Shown here one piece after another: positions 1 through 6,637 of a stretch of 14,379 nt of DNA. Below the pieces are notes generated by a model. The model was not told the origin of the DNA. It did no database searches and saw only the letters and a program-made list of their open reading frames with translations. The DNA is from Akkermansiaceae bacterium. GTDB taxonomy: Bacteria > Verrucomicrobiota > Verrucomicrobiia > Verrucomicrobiales > Akkermansiaceae. Location of the stretch: the NCBI GenBank assembly GCA_023300065.1, contig JALZWJ010000352.1, positions 1 to 14,379 of the forward strand, in the 5' to 3' direction. Made by a program: the position numbers and the translations under genes. How positions within the stretch are numbered: position 1 is the stretch's first letter; every line of letters starts with the position of its first letter.

Positions 1-1
1 T

Positions 2-148
2 GCAAACTACAGTTTTATTGCTGACAACAAAGTAAAACAAAATATCTTGGGTGATGCAGTTTTGAGAGCTGGTGATTGTTTATTCAAAGGAAACAATTAT
101 GAAAAAGCCATTGAGTTTTATGATTCAGCCATTGCCAATCGTTTTAAT
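2..148 (+). CDS. TPR-protein fragment (foreign, partial at both ends)
   Basis: The frame is open from base 2 and reads like a tetratricopeptide repeat: a helix with L-R-A-G-D-C-L-F-K is followed by N-Y-E-K-A-I-E-F-Y-D-S-A-I. The pattern Y-x-K-A-I-x-F-Y is typical of the large TPR outer-membrane-lipoprotein-like proteins of Bacteroidetes. The DNA here is clearly AT-rich, with codons such as aat, aaa, tta and gaa, whereas everything after about position 160 is near 55% GC. The reading frame stays open past the join, up to a stop at 296-298, but that part is antisense murE and has no meaning. The gene lacks both ends. I infer that the fragment comes from another organism and was joined to this contig artificially; a real recombination event is the less likely alternative. 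Confidence 0.6.
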
Positions 149-160
149 GGTACCGATCAT
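145..160. other. Probable chimeric junction
   Basis: Left of this point the sequence is AT-rich TPR coding DNA on the plus strand. Right of it lies GC-richer murE coding DNA on the minus strand. MurE identity holds up to its G-M-I-G-T motif (149-163 on the minus strand) and then ends in seven unrelated residues and a stop. The exact base cannot be fixed; the palindromic GGTACC at 149-154 is a plausible overlap used in the join. Confidence 0.6.
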
Positions 161-562
161 GCCGGTCTTGATCATGGCCTTTTCAAAAAGGGCATGGATG
201 AAGTGAGTCACGGTTGTCTTGCCATTCGTGCCAGTGACGCCGATGACGTTCATGGAAGAGGCAGGATCGCCAGCGAGGCGCGCGGCGAGGCGACCTAGGA
301 CGATGCGGGTATCTGGAACCTGAATCCAAAGCCCCTCATAATCGGCAGGCCCCTTGGACTGTGCGATGATGGCTGCGGGCTTCTTTTTTATGACCTCTGG
401 GAGATAGTCATGTCCATCCGCGGTGCTCCCTCGCACGGCTACGAACACGGCCCCTTCTTGGACACGACCGCTATGGTCGGTCACGCTGATGACGGGCACG
501 TCTTCGATCCTAAGGCCTTGCGCTTCAGGAAGAATTTCTAAGAGTGTAGGGAGGGAAATCAT
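149..562 (-). CDS. murE: UDP-N-acetylmuramyl-tripeptide synthetase MurE, 3'-truncated
   Basis: MurE is the cytoplasmic Mur ligase that adds the third amino acid (meso-diaminopimelate or lysine) to UDP-MurNAc-L-Ala-D-Glu using ATP. About 138 residues remain of the roughly 480-500 usual for the family. The N-terminal UDP-binding domain is present, with V-x-D-S-R-x-V-x-x-G-x-x-F-V-A-like sequence at residues 27-43 (here T-D-H-S-G-R-V-Q-E-G-A-V-F-V-A-V). It is followed by the ATP-binding P-loop G-V-T-G-T-N-G-K-T-T at 108-117. The central ATPase remainder and the C-terminal domain are missing, so the amino acid specificity motif cannot be read. The start codon overlaps the ftsI stop in an ATGA, which fits translational coupling at the end of the mraZ-rsmH-ftsL-ftsI-murE run. 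The in-frame stop at 123-125 lies in the foreign left-end segment, so the truncation is probably an assembly effect and not a real pseudogene. Confidence 0.85.
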
Positions 563-2457
563 TGAGTTGGATTCAGGGCAACTGGGACGCTGCCTTCAGG
601 AACCGCCTCGGTTGGGGCGATGTTCATGTAGTGGGCAATACGCCCCGCGACTTGAGAAAAAATAGGTGCGGCGACGGTGCCGCCTCCAATCTGGAAATCT
701 TCACCGAGATCAGACGGTTCATCAATCGTGACGATGCAAACGAAACGTGGGTTCTGAACCGGGAGGAGGCCCCCGAAGGTGAGGTATTTCTGATCGATAT
801 CGTATCTCTTGATTTTGTTGTTCCACTTCTTAGCGGTTCCCGTTTTGCCGCCAGCGCGGTAGCCTGGGACATTTGCACGGCGGCCTGTGCCCTTTAGCAC
901 GACTTGTTCAAGCGAGAGGCACATCAAGTCAGCAGCCTGCTCGCTGATGACTCGGCGGATTTTTGTGACGGGAGTCTGGTCAAGAACCGCGCCATTATTA
1001 GCGATGATGGACTCGACGAGGCGGGGCTTTAAAAGGATGCCGCCATTCGCGATCGCGGAGTAAGCCATGGCGAGCTGAAGGGGCGTGACCGAGACTCCGT
1101 ATCCGTAGGTCGCACTTGCGAAATTACGAGTGTTGGAAGGATCCTGAATCTTCCCCTTTGCTTCACCAGGAATGATAAATCCGGTGCGCTGGCCGAAGCC
1201 GAAATCATTGAGGTAGCGGTAGAAATTCGATTGCCCGACCATCTCGCCAAACTGGAAAACTCCGGTGTTACTCGACTTCACAAAGACGCCATCGAAAGTG
1301 AGATTTCCATAACGGTGGTGATCACGAACGGTGAAACCAGGGCGCTTTAGAAAGCCCCAACCGCAATCGACGACCGTGTTCCGATTTGCCACTCCCGCAT
1401 CGAGCGCGGCGGCCATCGCCACGATCTTCATGACCGATCCAGCCTCATACTGCGCGGAAACGGCAAAGCCCGAGCTGGCCTGAGCATAGCCCTCACGGGT
1501 GTTTAGATCAAAATGTGGGCGACTCGCCATCGCCAAGATATCACCGGTGTAGGGATCGACCACGATGATGCTGCCCTTCTTGGCATTGTAAGCCTCGAAG
1601 GCCATGCCGAGTTCATCTTCCACGATCGCTTGGATGCCCATGTCGAGGGTGACCTTGACGTGCTTCCCCATCTTAGGTGGGGTGACTTGAGCTGCTTCGA
1701 GGAGATTGACGAGGCCGTTCTCATCCCGCTTCATCTCACGTTTCCCATCCCGACCAGCGAGGATGTCTTGGTGCGATTTCTCAAGGCCGGATTCGCCGAT
1801 TCCCTTATAGTTGGTATTCCCGAGAGTCTGGGAAGCGAAGGTGGGCATGGGGTAGTAGCGACTCTGAGACCGCTCAAAGCTAAACCCCTGAATGCGACGT
1901 TCCTGCAGCGCTTTCTCAATGCGGCGGGCGAGGTCCTCCTTGATCCCTTTTTTAACCACGACCCGTGCCGATCCCTTTTTAACCTTCGCGAGGAGTTCGC
2001 TGGAGGGGATGCGGAGCTCGCGGCCGATGATCTCGGTCGCGTAGGCGAGGTGCTCTTTGATGAGATCTTCGTCAGAAAGCTGGTTAACGATGGCGCGGCG
2101 ATTTTTAGCGAGGACCACTCTTTTCTCGGCATCGTTCAGGCTCTTCCAACCCGCGACTTGGCTCGCGTAACGGTGGGCGACGGCGCGGGTGAGAATGCTG
2201 GCAGTCTTCAGGTGATGAAGGTCAGCCACCAGCGCGGCTTCCGGCCGGTTCCGCGCGATCACGGTATGGTTCCGATCCACAATGTTACCTCGCGAAGCAG
2301 GAATAATTGAACTCCCATTCGAACGAGCGGAGGAAGATTGTGACGACATCTGGCGGTCGAGCACTTGCAAGGAAATCAAACGCCACGACAACGCAGTCAG
2401 CCCGGCTACGAGAGCCAGGCAGACGAAAAACGAACGGCGTTTGAAGGAGGGATCCAT
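559..2457 (-). CDS. ftsI: Penicillin-binding protein / FtsI-type septal transpeptidase
   Basis: A 632-residue class B penicillin-binding protein that cross-links peptidoglycan in the periplasm, most likely the division-specific FtsI (PBP3) from its place between ftsL and murE. A short cytoplasmic tail is followed by one membrane segment at about residues 9-31. The PBP dimerisation domain has the conserved R-G-N-I-V-D-R motif at 56-62. The transpeptidase domain carries all three active-site motifs: S-V-M-K (nucleophile Ser341, Lys344), S-S-N (395-397) and K-T-G-T (538-541). The residue before the nucleophile motif is E-A-G, where most FtsI proteins have E-P-G. No PASTA domain follows; the C-terminus is a short Pro-rich tail. 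It starts 6 nt after the ftsL stop, with no strong ribosome binding site, and overlaps murE by 4 nt. Identification as a class B PBP is secure; FtsI over another class B PBP rests on context. Confidence 0.93.
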   Translation of the reverse strand: MDPSFKRRSFFVCLALVAGLTALSWRLISLQVLDRQMSSQSSSARSNGSSIIPASRGNIVDRNHTVIARNRPEAALVADLHHLKTASILTRAVAHRYASQVAGWKSLNDAEKRVVLAKNRRAIVNQLSDEDLIKEHLAYATEIIGRELRIPSSELLAKVKKGSARVVVKKGIKEDLARRIEKALQERRIQGFSFERSQSRYYPMPTFASQTLGNTNYKGIGESGLEKSHQDILAGRDGKREMKRDENGLVNLLEAAQVTPPKMGKHVKVTLDMGIQAIVEDELGMAFEAYNAKKGSIIVVDPYTGDILAMASRPHFDLNTREGYAQASSGFAVSAQYEAGSVMKIVAMAAALDAGVANRNTVVDCGWGFLKRPGFTVRDHHRYGNLTFDGVFVKSSNTGVFQFGEMVGQSNFYRYLNDFGFGQRTGFIIPGEAKGKIQDPSNTRNFASATYGYGVSVTPLQLAMAYSAIANGGILLKPRLVESIIANNGAVLDQTPVTKIRRVISEQAADLMCLSLEQVVLKGTGRRANVPGYRAGGKTGTAKKWNNKIKRYDIDQKYLTFGGLLPVQNPRFVCIVTIDEPSDLGEDFQIGGGTVAAPIFSQVAGRIAHYMNIAPTEAVPEGSVPVALNPTQ

Positions 2458-2463
2458 GAATCT

Positions 2464-2802
2464 TTAACGGGTGGCCACTGAGCGGACCGAGGGTGATTGG
2501 TCATCCACTTCACGGCAGACTTCGACAAATTTGATTTCTACGAGAGGTGAATTAATATCGGCCAGCTGACGACGGAGACGGTAGTAGCCCAGAGTCTCTT
2601 CAATGTCGGATTGATAGAGCGTGACCGACACATTGTGCTCATCCATTTGGCGTTGGATCTTAGCCATTTTACTCCGAGTGGTGAGCTGCTTATTCTTCAT
2701 CACGACATAACCCACACCCCCGCTAGAGACGATGACGACAGCGATGATGAGGAGGACGAGAGATGGGAAGCCAAGGTTGGTGGCACTTTTACGACGGTTC
2801 AT
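2464..2802 (-). CDS. ftsL: FtsL-like division protein
   Basis: A 112-residue bitopic membrane protein. A basic cytoplasmic N-terminus is followed by one hydrophobic segment (about residues 12-35) and then by a heptad-like periplasmic stretch (about 36-75, with K-M-A-K-I-Q-R-Q-M and later L-G-Y-Y-R-L-R-R-Q-L). This short-tail, single-TM, coiled-coil architecture and the position between rsmH and ftsI are those of FtsL, which joins FtsB/FtsQ and activates FtsW-FtsI at the septum. FtsL proteins are too divergent for sequence identity to decide the matter, so the call rests on architecture and synteny. It begins 8 nt after the rsmH stop without an obvious Shine-Dalgarno sequence, suggesting coupling or leaderless-like initiation within the operon. 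Confidence 0.75.
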   Translation of the reverse strand: MNRRKSATNLGFPSLVLLIIAVVIVSSGGVGYVVMKNKQLTTRSKMAKIQRQMDEHNVSVTLYQSDIEETLGYYRLRRQLADINSPLVEIKFVEVCREVDDQSPSVRSVATR

Positions 2803-2810
2803 GGCGAGAT

Positions 2811-3884
2811 TTATGCGGCAGGGGTTGCGATGCGCTCAACGACGCGGAGACGGGAGCTACGGGAGCGCGCGTTACGAGATATTTCTTCTCCCCCAGGGGC
2901 GATCCCTTTCCGGGTGAGGAGGCGGTAGACGAGATCAGGATTTGGGCGGGCGGCAGGCCACTCAGGGCGGTCGATCTCAGCCTTCGAGGCATCGCGGAAG
3001 GCTTGCTTCACGATGCGGTCCTCCAGGCTATGAAAAGTAATGATGGCGAGGCGGCCGCCGATTTTTAAAAGATCCGGAGCAGCCCCTAGGAAACGACGGA
3101 GTTCTCCGAGTTCGTCATTCACTTCCATGCGGAGGGCTTGGAAAATCTTAGTGGCTGGATGGGTGCGACCACGGCGACCGATGAGTTTTTCAATTCCATC
3201 GGCAAGTTGTAAGGTGGTTTCAAAGGGAGCTTTCTCACGCTCTTGCACGATCCATGCGGCGATCTTGCGGGCAGACTTTTCCTCCCCAAGGTCCCAGAAA
3301 ATCTGGCGGAGCTCGGCTTCACCCCATGTGTTGACGAGGTCTGCGGCAGTGTGTCCCTCTTCTCCCATCCGCATGTCGAGGGGACCATCAAAGCGGAATG
3401 AAAATCCCCGTTCACCCGCATCGAGCTGGTGGGAGGAAACGCCGAGATCTAAAAGGATGCCATCGAGGCTCCCCCATTTCCCGGCCGCAGCGAGTTGCGA
3501 AATTTCACTAAAACAGCCTGCAACAGCCTCGAAACGAGGGCCAAAACTGGCCAAACGCTCAGACGCATAAAGGCGGGCCTCGGCATCGCGGTCGATCCCT
3601 TTGACGGTCGCGCCGGCTTTGAGAAGAGCCTCGGTATGCCCTCCCCCGCCCAGAGTGCCATCCGCTATGATGCGGCCTTCTGCGGGTGCGAGGGATTCCA
3701 CCACTTCATCAAGAAGGATGGACTCATGGTAGAAAGGTTGGTCCGGAGCTGCGGCCTGATTTTCTTCCATCGCAACCACAGGTGTCACCGCCTGCGACGC
3801 GCCTTTAGAAAAGAAGGGCGATGAAGCGAAATCGCGAAGCCACCGAAAATCGGGGAGCATCGTGATGGAATGAGCGAGCTGCAT
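2811..3884 (-). CDS. rsmH: 16S rRNA (cytosine(1402)-N(4))-methyltransferase RsmH (MraW)
   Basis: RsmH uses S-adenosylmethionine to N4-methylate C1402 in the decoding centre of 16S rRNA. The family entry motif F-Y-H-E-S-I-L-L-D-E-V is at residues 51-61. The SAM-binding D-G-T-L-G-G-G-G-H-T is at 75-84, G-I-D-R-D at 96-100, L-L-D-L-G-V-S-S-H-Q-L-D at 144-155, and G-F-S-F-R at 160-164 with D-M-R-M at 170-173. The C-terminus has the usual N-A-R-S-R-S-S-R-L-R-V-V-E-R. The ATG at 3884 gives 357 residues, some 40 more than is typical. An internal ATG at 3770 (residue 39) would give 319 residues and begin just before the conserved core. Neither start has a clear Shine-Dalgarno sequence. I keep 3884 because it is only 21 nt from the mraZ stop, but 3770 fits family length better. 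Confidence 0.95.
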   Translation of the reverse strand: MQLAHSITMLPDFRWLRDFASSPFFSKGASQAVTPVVAMEENQAAAPDQPFYHESILLDEVVESLAPAEGRIIADGTLGGGGHTEALLKAGATVKGIDRDAEARLYASERLASFGPRFEAVAGCFSEISQLAAAGKWGSLDGILLDLGVSSHQLDAGERGFSFRFDGPLDMRMGEEGHTAADLVNTWGEAELRQIFWDLGEEKSARKIAAWIVQEREKAPFETTLQLADGIEKLIGRRGRTHPATKIFQALRMEVNDELGELRRFLGAAPDLLKIGGRLAIITFHSLEDRIVKQAFRDASKAEIDRPEWPAARPNPDLVYRLLTRKGIAPGGEEISRNARSRSSRLRVVERIATPAA

Positions 3885-3905
3885 TTGGTGAAAAATTTTG
3901 AGACT

Positions 3906-4373
3906 TTAGAAGCCAAGCATGTCGGAAATAACCACGTCGTTTTCACGGGCTTTTTCTTCGAGGGCCTGGATGGCTTCTCCATTTTCAGGGGTAAAGATTT
4001 CGAAAAGCTCTCCGCGCCCCACGATGCGCACCGCGCCGGGTAGGCTGAGTCCGTGGTTTTCGGCGAGAGACTTAGGGATGGTGAGCTTGCCTTGGTCGTT
4101 CACCTTCGAGTCGGTCGCTGCGCCAAAAAGAATGCCGCGGGCGCGGTCTCGCTGGGCCGGAGTGGCATCGATTGTACCGTCGATATCCGCGAGCTTCCGA
4201 TCAAAGGCGGTTTGAGTGAAAACCCGCAGAGCAGGGATCCCCTCAACCTTTACTTTAATAAAATATACGCTCTCCCCGCTGGGTGGGCGCCAGTCAACCA
4301 TCAGGGAAAATCTCCCCTTAGGATCAAGCTGCCGATCATGATGACCGGAGCGATTGTGACTGGTAATTTGCAT
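3906..4373 (-). CDS. mraZ: Transcriptional regulator MraZ
   Basis: A 155-residue MraZ, the AbrB-like DNA-binding protein that heads dcw clusters and represses or tunes its own operon as a ring-shaped oligomer. It has the two expected SpoVT/AbrB-like repeats. The first carries the canonical D-P-K-G-R (residues 17-21). The second reads D-Q-G-K-L-T-I-P (93-100), with Lys96 where most MraZ proteins have Arg. The ATG at 4373 is preceded by GAGG with a 7-nt spacer and is preferred over a GTG at 4415, which would add 14 unlikely residues and would start inside the candidate operator. The next gene, rsmH, begins 21 nt downstream. Confidence 0.93.
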   Translation of the reverse strand: MQITSHNRSGHHDRQLDPKGRFSLMVDWRPPSGESVYFIKVKVEGIPALRVFTQTAFDRKLADIDGTIDATPAQRDRARGILFGAATDSKVNDQGKLTIPKSLAENHGLSLPGAVRIVGRGELFEIFTPENGEAIQALEEKARENDVVISDMLGF

Positions 4374-4400
4374 AAAAAGGCCTCGCCGAATGCATCGACT

Positions 4401-4430
4401 GTCACTTAAGTACACTCAAAGTCACCAAAG
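4401..4430 (-). promoter_or_regulatory. Candidate MraZ box array (three 10-bp repeats)
   Basis: Read on the minus strand, three consecutive 10-mers are TTTGGTGACT, TTGAGTGTAC and TTAAGTGACA, so a GTG core recurs at exactly 10-bp spacing. On the plus strand CAC falls at 4403-4405, 4413-4415 and 4423-4425. A degenerate fourth unit may lie at 4431-4440. Known MraZ operators are tandem short boxes with a 10-bp period (TGGG plus spacers in E. coli, AAAGTG-type in Mollicutes). The array ends 27 nt upstream of the mraZ start, where an autoregulatory operator is expected. The repeat is seen directly; MraZ binding is inferred. Confidence 0.6.
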
Positions 4431-4459
4431 ATCAATACGAAAGCCTAAATAATCCAACT

Positions 4460-4475
4460 CGACGTAAGAACGTCG
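4460..4475. repeat. Perfect inverted repeat in mraZ upstream region
   Basis: CGACGT-AAGA-ACGTCG is a 6-bp perfect inverted repeat with a 4-nt loop. It lies about 30 bp upstream of the MraZ box array. No T-run follows on the minus strand, so it is not a convincing terminator of pst transcripts. It could be a dimeric regulator site or a weak RNA hairpin. Confidence 0.4.
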
Positions 4476-4552
4476 CAGTATTTTGCGAAATCTGGGACAT
4501 AAAACCCACAAAGAAGAGAGTTAGCCCAACTGGTTTTAGTTAAGGAGTCTTA

Positions 4553-4663
4553 ATGAAAATCGCAAGCCTTTTATACCTCCTCAACCTCATCATCGTAATA
4601 TGCAAACAGAAGAGCATTGGTATTGAACCGTTCAAAAAAACGCTTAGCCAAACCGCCCACTAA
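4553..4663 (+). CDS. Possible 36-residue hydrophobic small protein
   Basis: A short open frame begins with ATG 5 nt after a perfect AAGGAG (4542-4547), the clearest ribosome binding site in this part of the window. The product would be M-K-I-A-S followed by a hydrophobic stretch (about residues 5-17, [11 protein letters not shown]) and then a polar, basic tail. This is like a minimal single-pass membrane peptide or an uncleaved signal sequence. It points opposite to its neighbours and its last 20 nt overlap the 3' end of pstB antisense. No known family is recognised. Chance occurrence of such a short frame is quite possible. Confidence 0.3.
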   Translation: MKIASLLYLLNLIIVICKQKSIGIEPFKKTLSQTAH

Positions 4664-5462
4664 TATAGTCTTCAGTCTGTCTCTCTTTAGGATTACCAAA
4701 AATGACTTCCGTATCATCGTATTCGATCAACTTTCCAAGATAGAAGAACGCAGTCTGATCTGAAACACGGGTCGCTTGCTGCATATTATGGGTAACGATG
4801 GCGATAGTGAAATCTTGCCGCAACTCAGTAATGAGCTCCTCAATCCGAGCCGTCGCGATTGGATCGAGCGCAGAACAGGGCTCATCCATCAGAACGATCT
4901 GGGGCTTCACCGCGATCGTGCGAGCGATGCACAGACGCTGTTGCTGCCCACCGGAAAGACCCAGCGCACTGGTGCCAAGGCGATCCTTAACCTCAGTCCA
5001 GAGCGCTGATTTCTGCAGAGATTCTTCGACCGCTTGGTCGAGAACAGATTTGTTTTTAATACCCTGAACACGGAGGCCGTAGGCTACGTTTTCGTAGATC
5101 GATTTAGGGAAGGGATTGTATTTCTGGAAGACCATCCCAACGTGCTTACGGAGTTCAATCGCATCAACGTCGGGCGCATTGATGTCCTGCCCAAGGATGC
5201 TGATCTTTCCGTTCGTGACCTTGGCGGTATCGACGAGGTCATTCATCCGATTAAGACAACGGAGCAAAGTAGACTTACCACAACCAGATGGCCCAATAAA
5301 GGCCGTGACCTTTCCCGCAGGGATATCGAGCGAGATGTTCCGGAGGGTATTGGTATCGCCCAGATCATAGCTGAAGCTAAGATCATCGATCGAGATGATC
5401 GGTTCATTCACCGCAACCTGCGGAGCATCGGCGGAGTCGAGAGTGACAGTTGAGTCGTTCAT
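4644..5462 (-). CDS. pstB: Phosphate ABC transporter ATP-binding protein PstB
   Basis: The cytoplasmic ATPase that powers PstSCAB phosphate import. From the ATG at 5462 it is 272 residues, normal for PstB. Walker [10 protein letters not shown] is at 57-65, the Q-loop with the PstB-typical F-Q-K-Y-N-P-F-P at 112-119, the signature L-S-G-G-Q-Q-Q-R at 169-176, Walker B I-V-L-M-D-E-P at 189-195, followed by C-S-A-L-D-P and the switch His225 in V-T-H-N-M. PstB proteins are recognised by N-R-M-N-D-L after Walker A, which is present. A GTG at 5480 is in frame but would overlap the pstA stop; the ATG, 11 nt after that stop, is more likely. It is the last gene of the pst run; phoU, often next, is absent. 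Confidence 0.96.
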   Translation of the reverse strand: MNDSTVTLDSADAPQVAVNEPIISIDDLSFSYDLGDTNTLRNISLDIPAGKVTAFIGPSGCGKSTLLRCLNRMNDLVDTAKVTNGKISILGQDINAPDVDAIELRKHVGMVFQKYNPFPKSIYENVAYGLRVQGIKNKSVLDQAVEESLQKSALWTEVKDRLGTSALGLSGGQQQRLCIARTIAVKPQIVLMDEPCSALDPIATARIEELITELRQDFTIAIVTHNMQQATRVSDQTAFFYLGKLIEYDDTEVIFGNPKERQTEDYISGRFG

Positions 5463-5473
5463 AGAAAAAGGGG

Positions 5474-6637
5474 TTACCACTTGAGTTTTTTGCGATAGCT
5501 AGCGCGGAGGAACACAGAGACCATCGCGAAGCTAATCACGAGGAGAAGGAAGACGAAAACGGACCCGTATTGCATGTCCTTGAGCGCGGGGTCATCGGGC
5601 AACTTCCCGGTGACGACGTAGATGTGATAGGGCAAGGCTTGCACCGATTGGGTCATCATATCGGAGAGCCAATAAAGGCCCGTTCCCTGGGCATCCTCCC
5701 AAGGAAGCTTATCCTTCCCTGCCACCGCAGCAGTGAACATGATGGGAGCAGTCTCACCCGCCACCCGTGTGATCCCCAAGACCGAAGCAGTTAGAATCCC
5801 GGGTGTGGCGTAGGGAAGAACCGCGGTGCGGATCATTTGCCATTTGGTCGCACCGAGGGCTAAGGAGGCTTCGCGAAACCCCTTGGGGACCGCTTTCAAA
5901 GATTCCTCACAAGATGCGATGATCACCGGCAGGGCCATGACAGCAAGAGTGAGACCACCGGCGAGAAGTGACTCTCCCCACCCCTGAAAACTCAGGTAGC
6001 CATCGGTCGGCCAAAGAGGCATCGCGAAGAGAGATTTCTCCCAATCGGGAGCATTTGTGAAGACCGGAAAGAAAGGCGAGTGAACGAAGAAGGCTGCGCC
6101 GAAGAGGCCGTAGACGATGGAAGGAACTCCAGCCAAGTTCATGATTGAAAGCCGGATCGCATTGAGGACCTTTCCCTTCTTCGCATATTCATTAAGATAA
6201 ATAGATGCCGAGATTCCTACAAAGAGAGCAGCGGTCATACAAACCATCACCAACATCATGGTTCCCACCAGCGGTCCGAGGATTCCCCCACCCGCGTAGG
6301 AGAAGGTTTTGTGCTCTCTAATTACGGCGTCAGGATTGCTCTCCTGGAAATCGATAAAGTCATCATTGTCCATACGAACCATTTCACCCTCGGCGGTGTA
6401 GAATTGGTTCAAGGTCATCGTCTTCTTCGTGAAAAACTCGGTATTGATGAAAGGCGCCTCCGCTTTCAAAATCACCGGCAGTCCATCGAGCGTGATCTTG
6501 CCGATAATGATCACTGCACAGACTAGAATGAAGTAGGTAAAGGTGGCCAGTAGACCAATGCTCGCGCCGTCTTTGATCCTCTGTTTTCGAGAGGCCGCGC
6601 GGAAGGGATTGCTGGGTGTCACAGTGGAATCAAGCAT
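5474..6637 (-). CDS. pstA: Phosphate ABC transporter permease PstA
   Basis: Inner-membrane permease subunit that forms the phosphate channel with PstC. The ATG at 6637 overlaps the pstC end by 8 nt and gives 387 residues; the frame could start at a TTG at 6670, which I reject. TM1 is at about 26-46. A periplasmic segment at about 50-112 is longer than usual and separates TM1 from the conserved core. The core begins with [11 protein letters not shown] (116-126), then [12 protein letters not shown] (141-152). The EAA loop that docks to PstB is [11 protein letters not shown] (256-266), with [10 protein letters not shown] (294-303) after it. PstA is usually about 280-300 residues, so the excess lies mostly in the N-terminal periplasmic insert and the loop around 185-225. 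Confidence 0.94.
   Translation of the reverse strand: MLDSTVTPSNPFRAASRKQRIKDGASIGLLATFTYFILVCAVIIIGKITLDGLPVILKAEAPFINTEFFTKKTMTLNQFYTAEGEMVRMDNDDFIDFQESNPDAVIREHKTFSYAGGGILGPLVGTMMLVMVCMTAALFVGISASIYLNEYAKKGKVLNAIRLSIMNLAGVPSIVYGLFGAAFFVHSPFFPVFTNAPDWEKSLFAMPLWPTDGYLSFQGWGESLLAGGLTLAVMALPVIIASCEESLKAVPKGFREASLALGATKWQMIRTAVLPYATPGILTASVLGITRVAGETAPIMFTAAVAGKDKLPWEDAQGTGLYWLSDMMTQSVQALPYHIYVVTGKLPDDPALKDMQYGSVFVFLLLVISFAMVSVFLRASYRKKLKW

Noticed and set aside
123..562. murE as a genuine pseudogene
   Set aside because: The truncation coincides with an abrupt change in composition and source lineage, which points to a chimeric contig end.
1513..2310. 265-residue open frame on the plus strand
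   Set aside because: It is antisense to the ftsI coding region, which has full PBP motifs; the plus-strand product has no recognisable domain.
4623..4635. Palindrome TTGAAC-C-GTTCAA as pst terminator
   Set aside because: On the minus strand the T-run precedes the palindrome instead of following it, and the stem is short and AT-rich.
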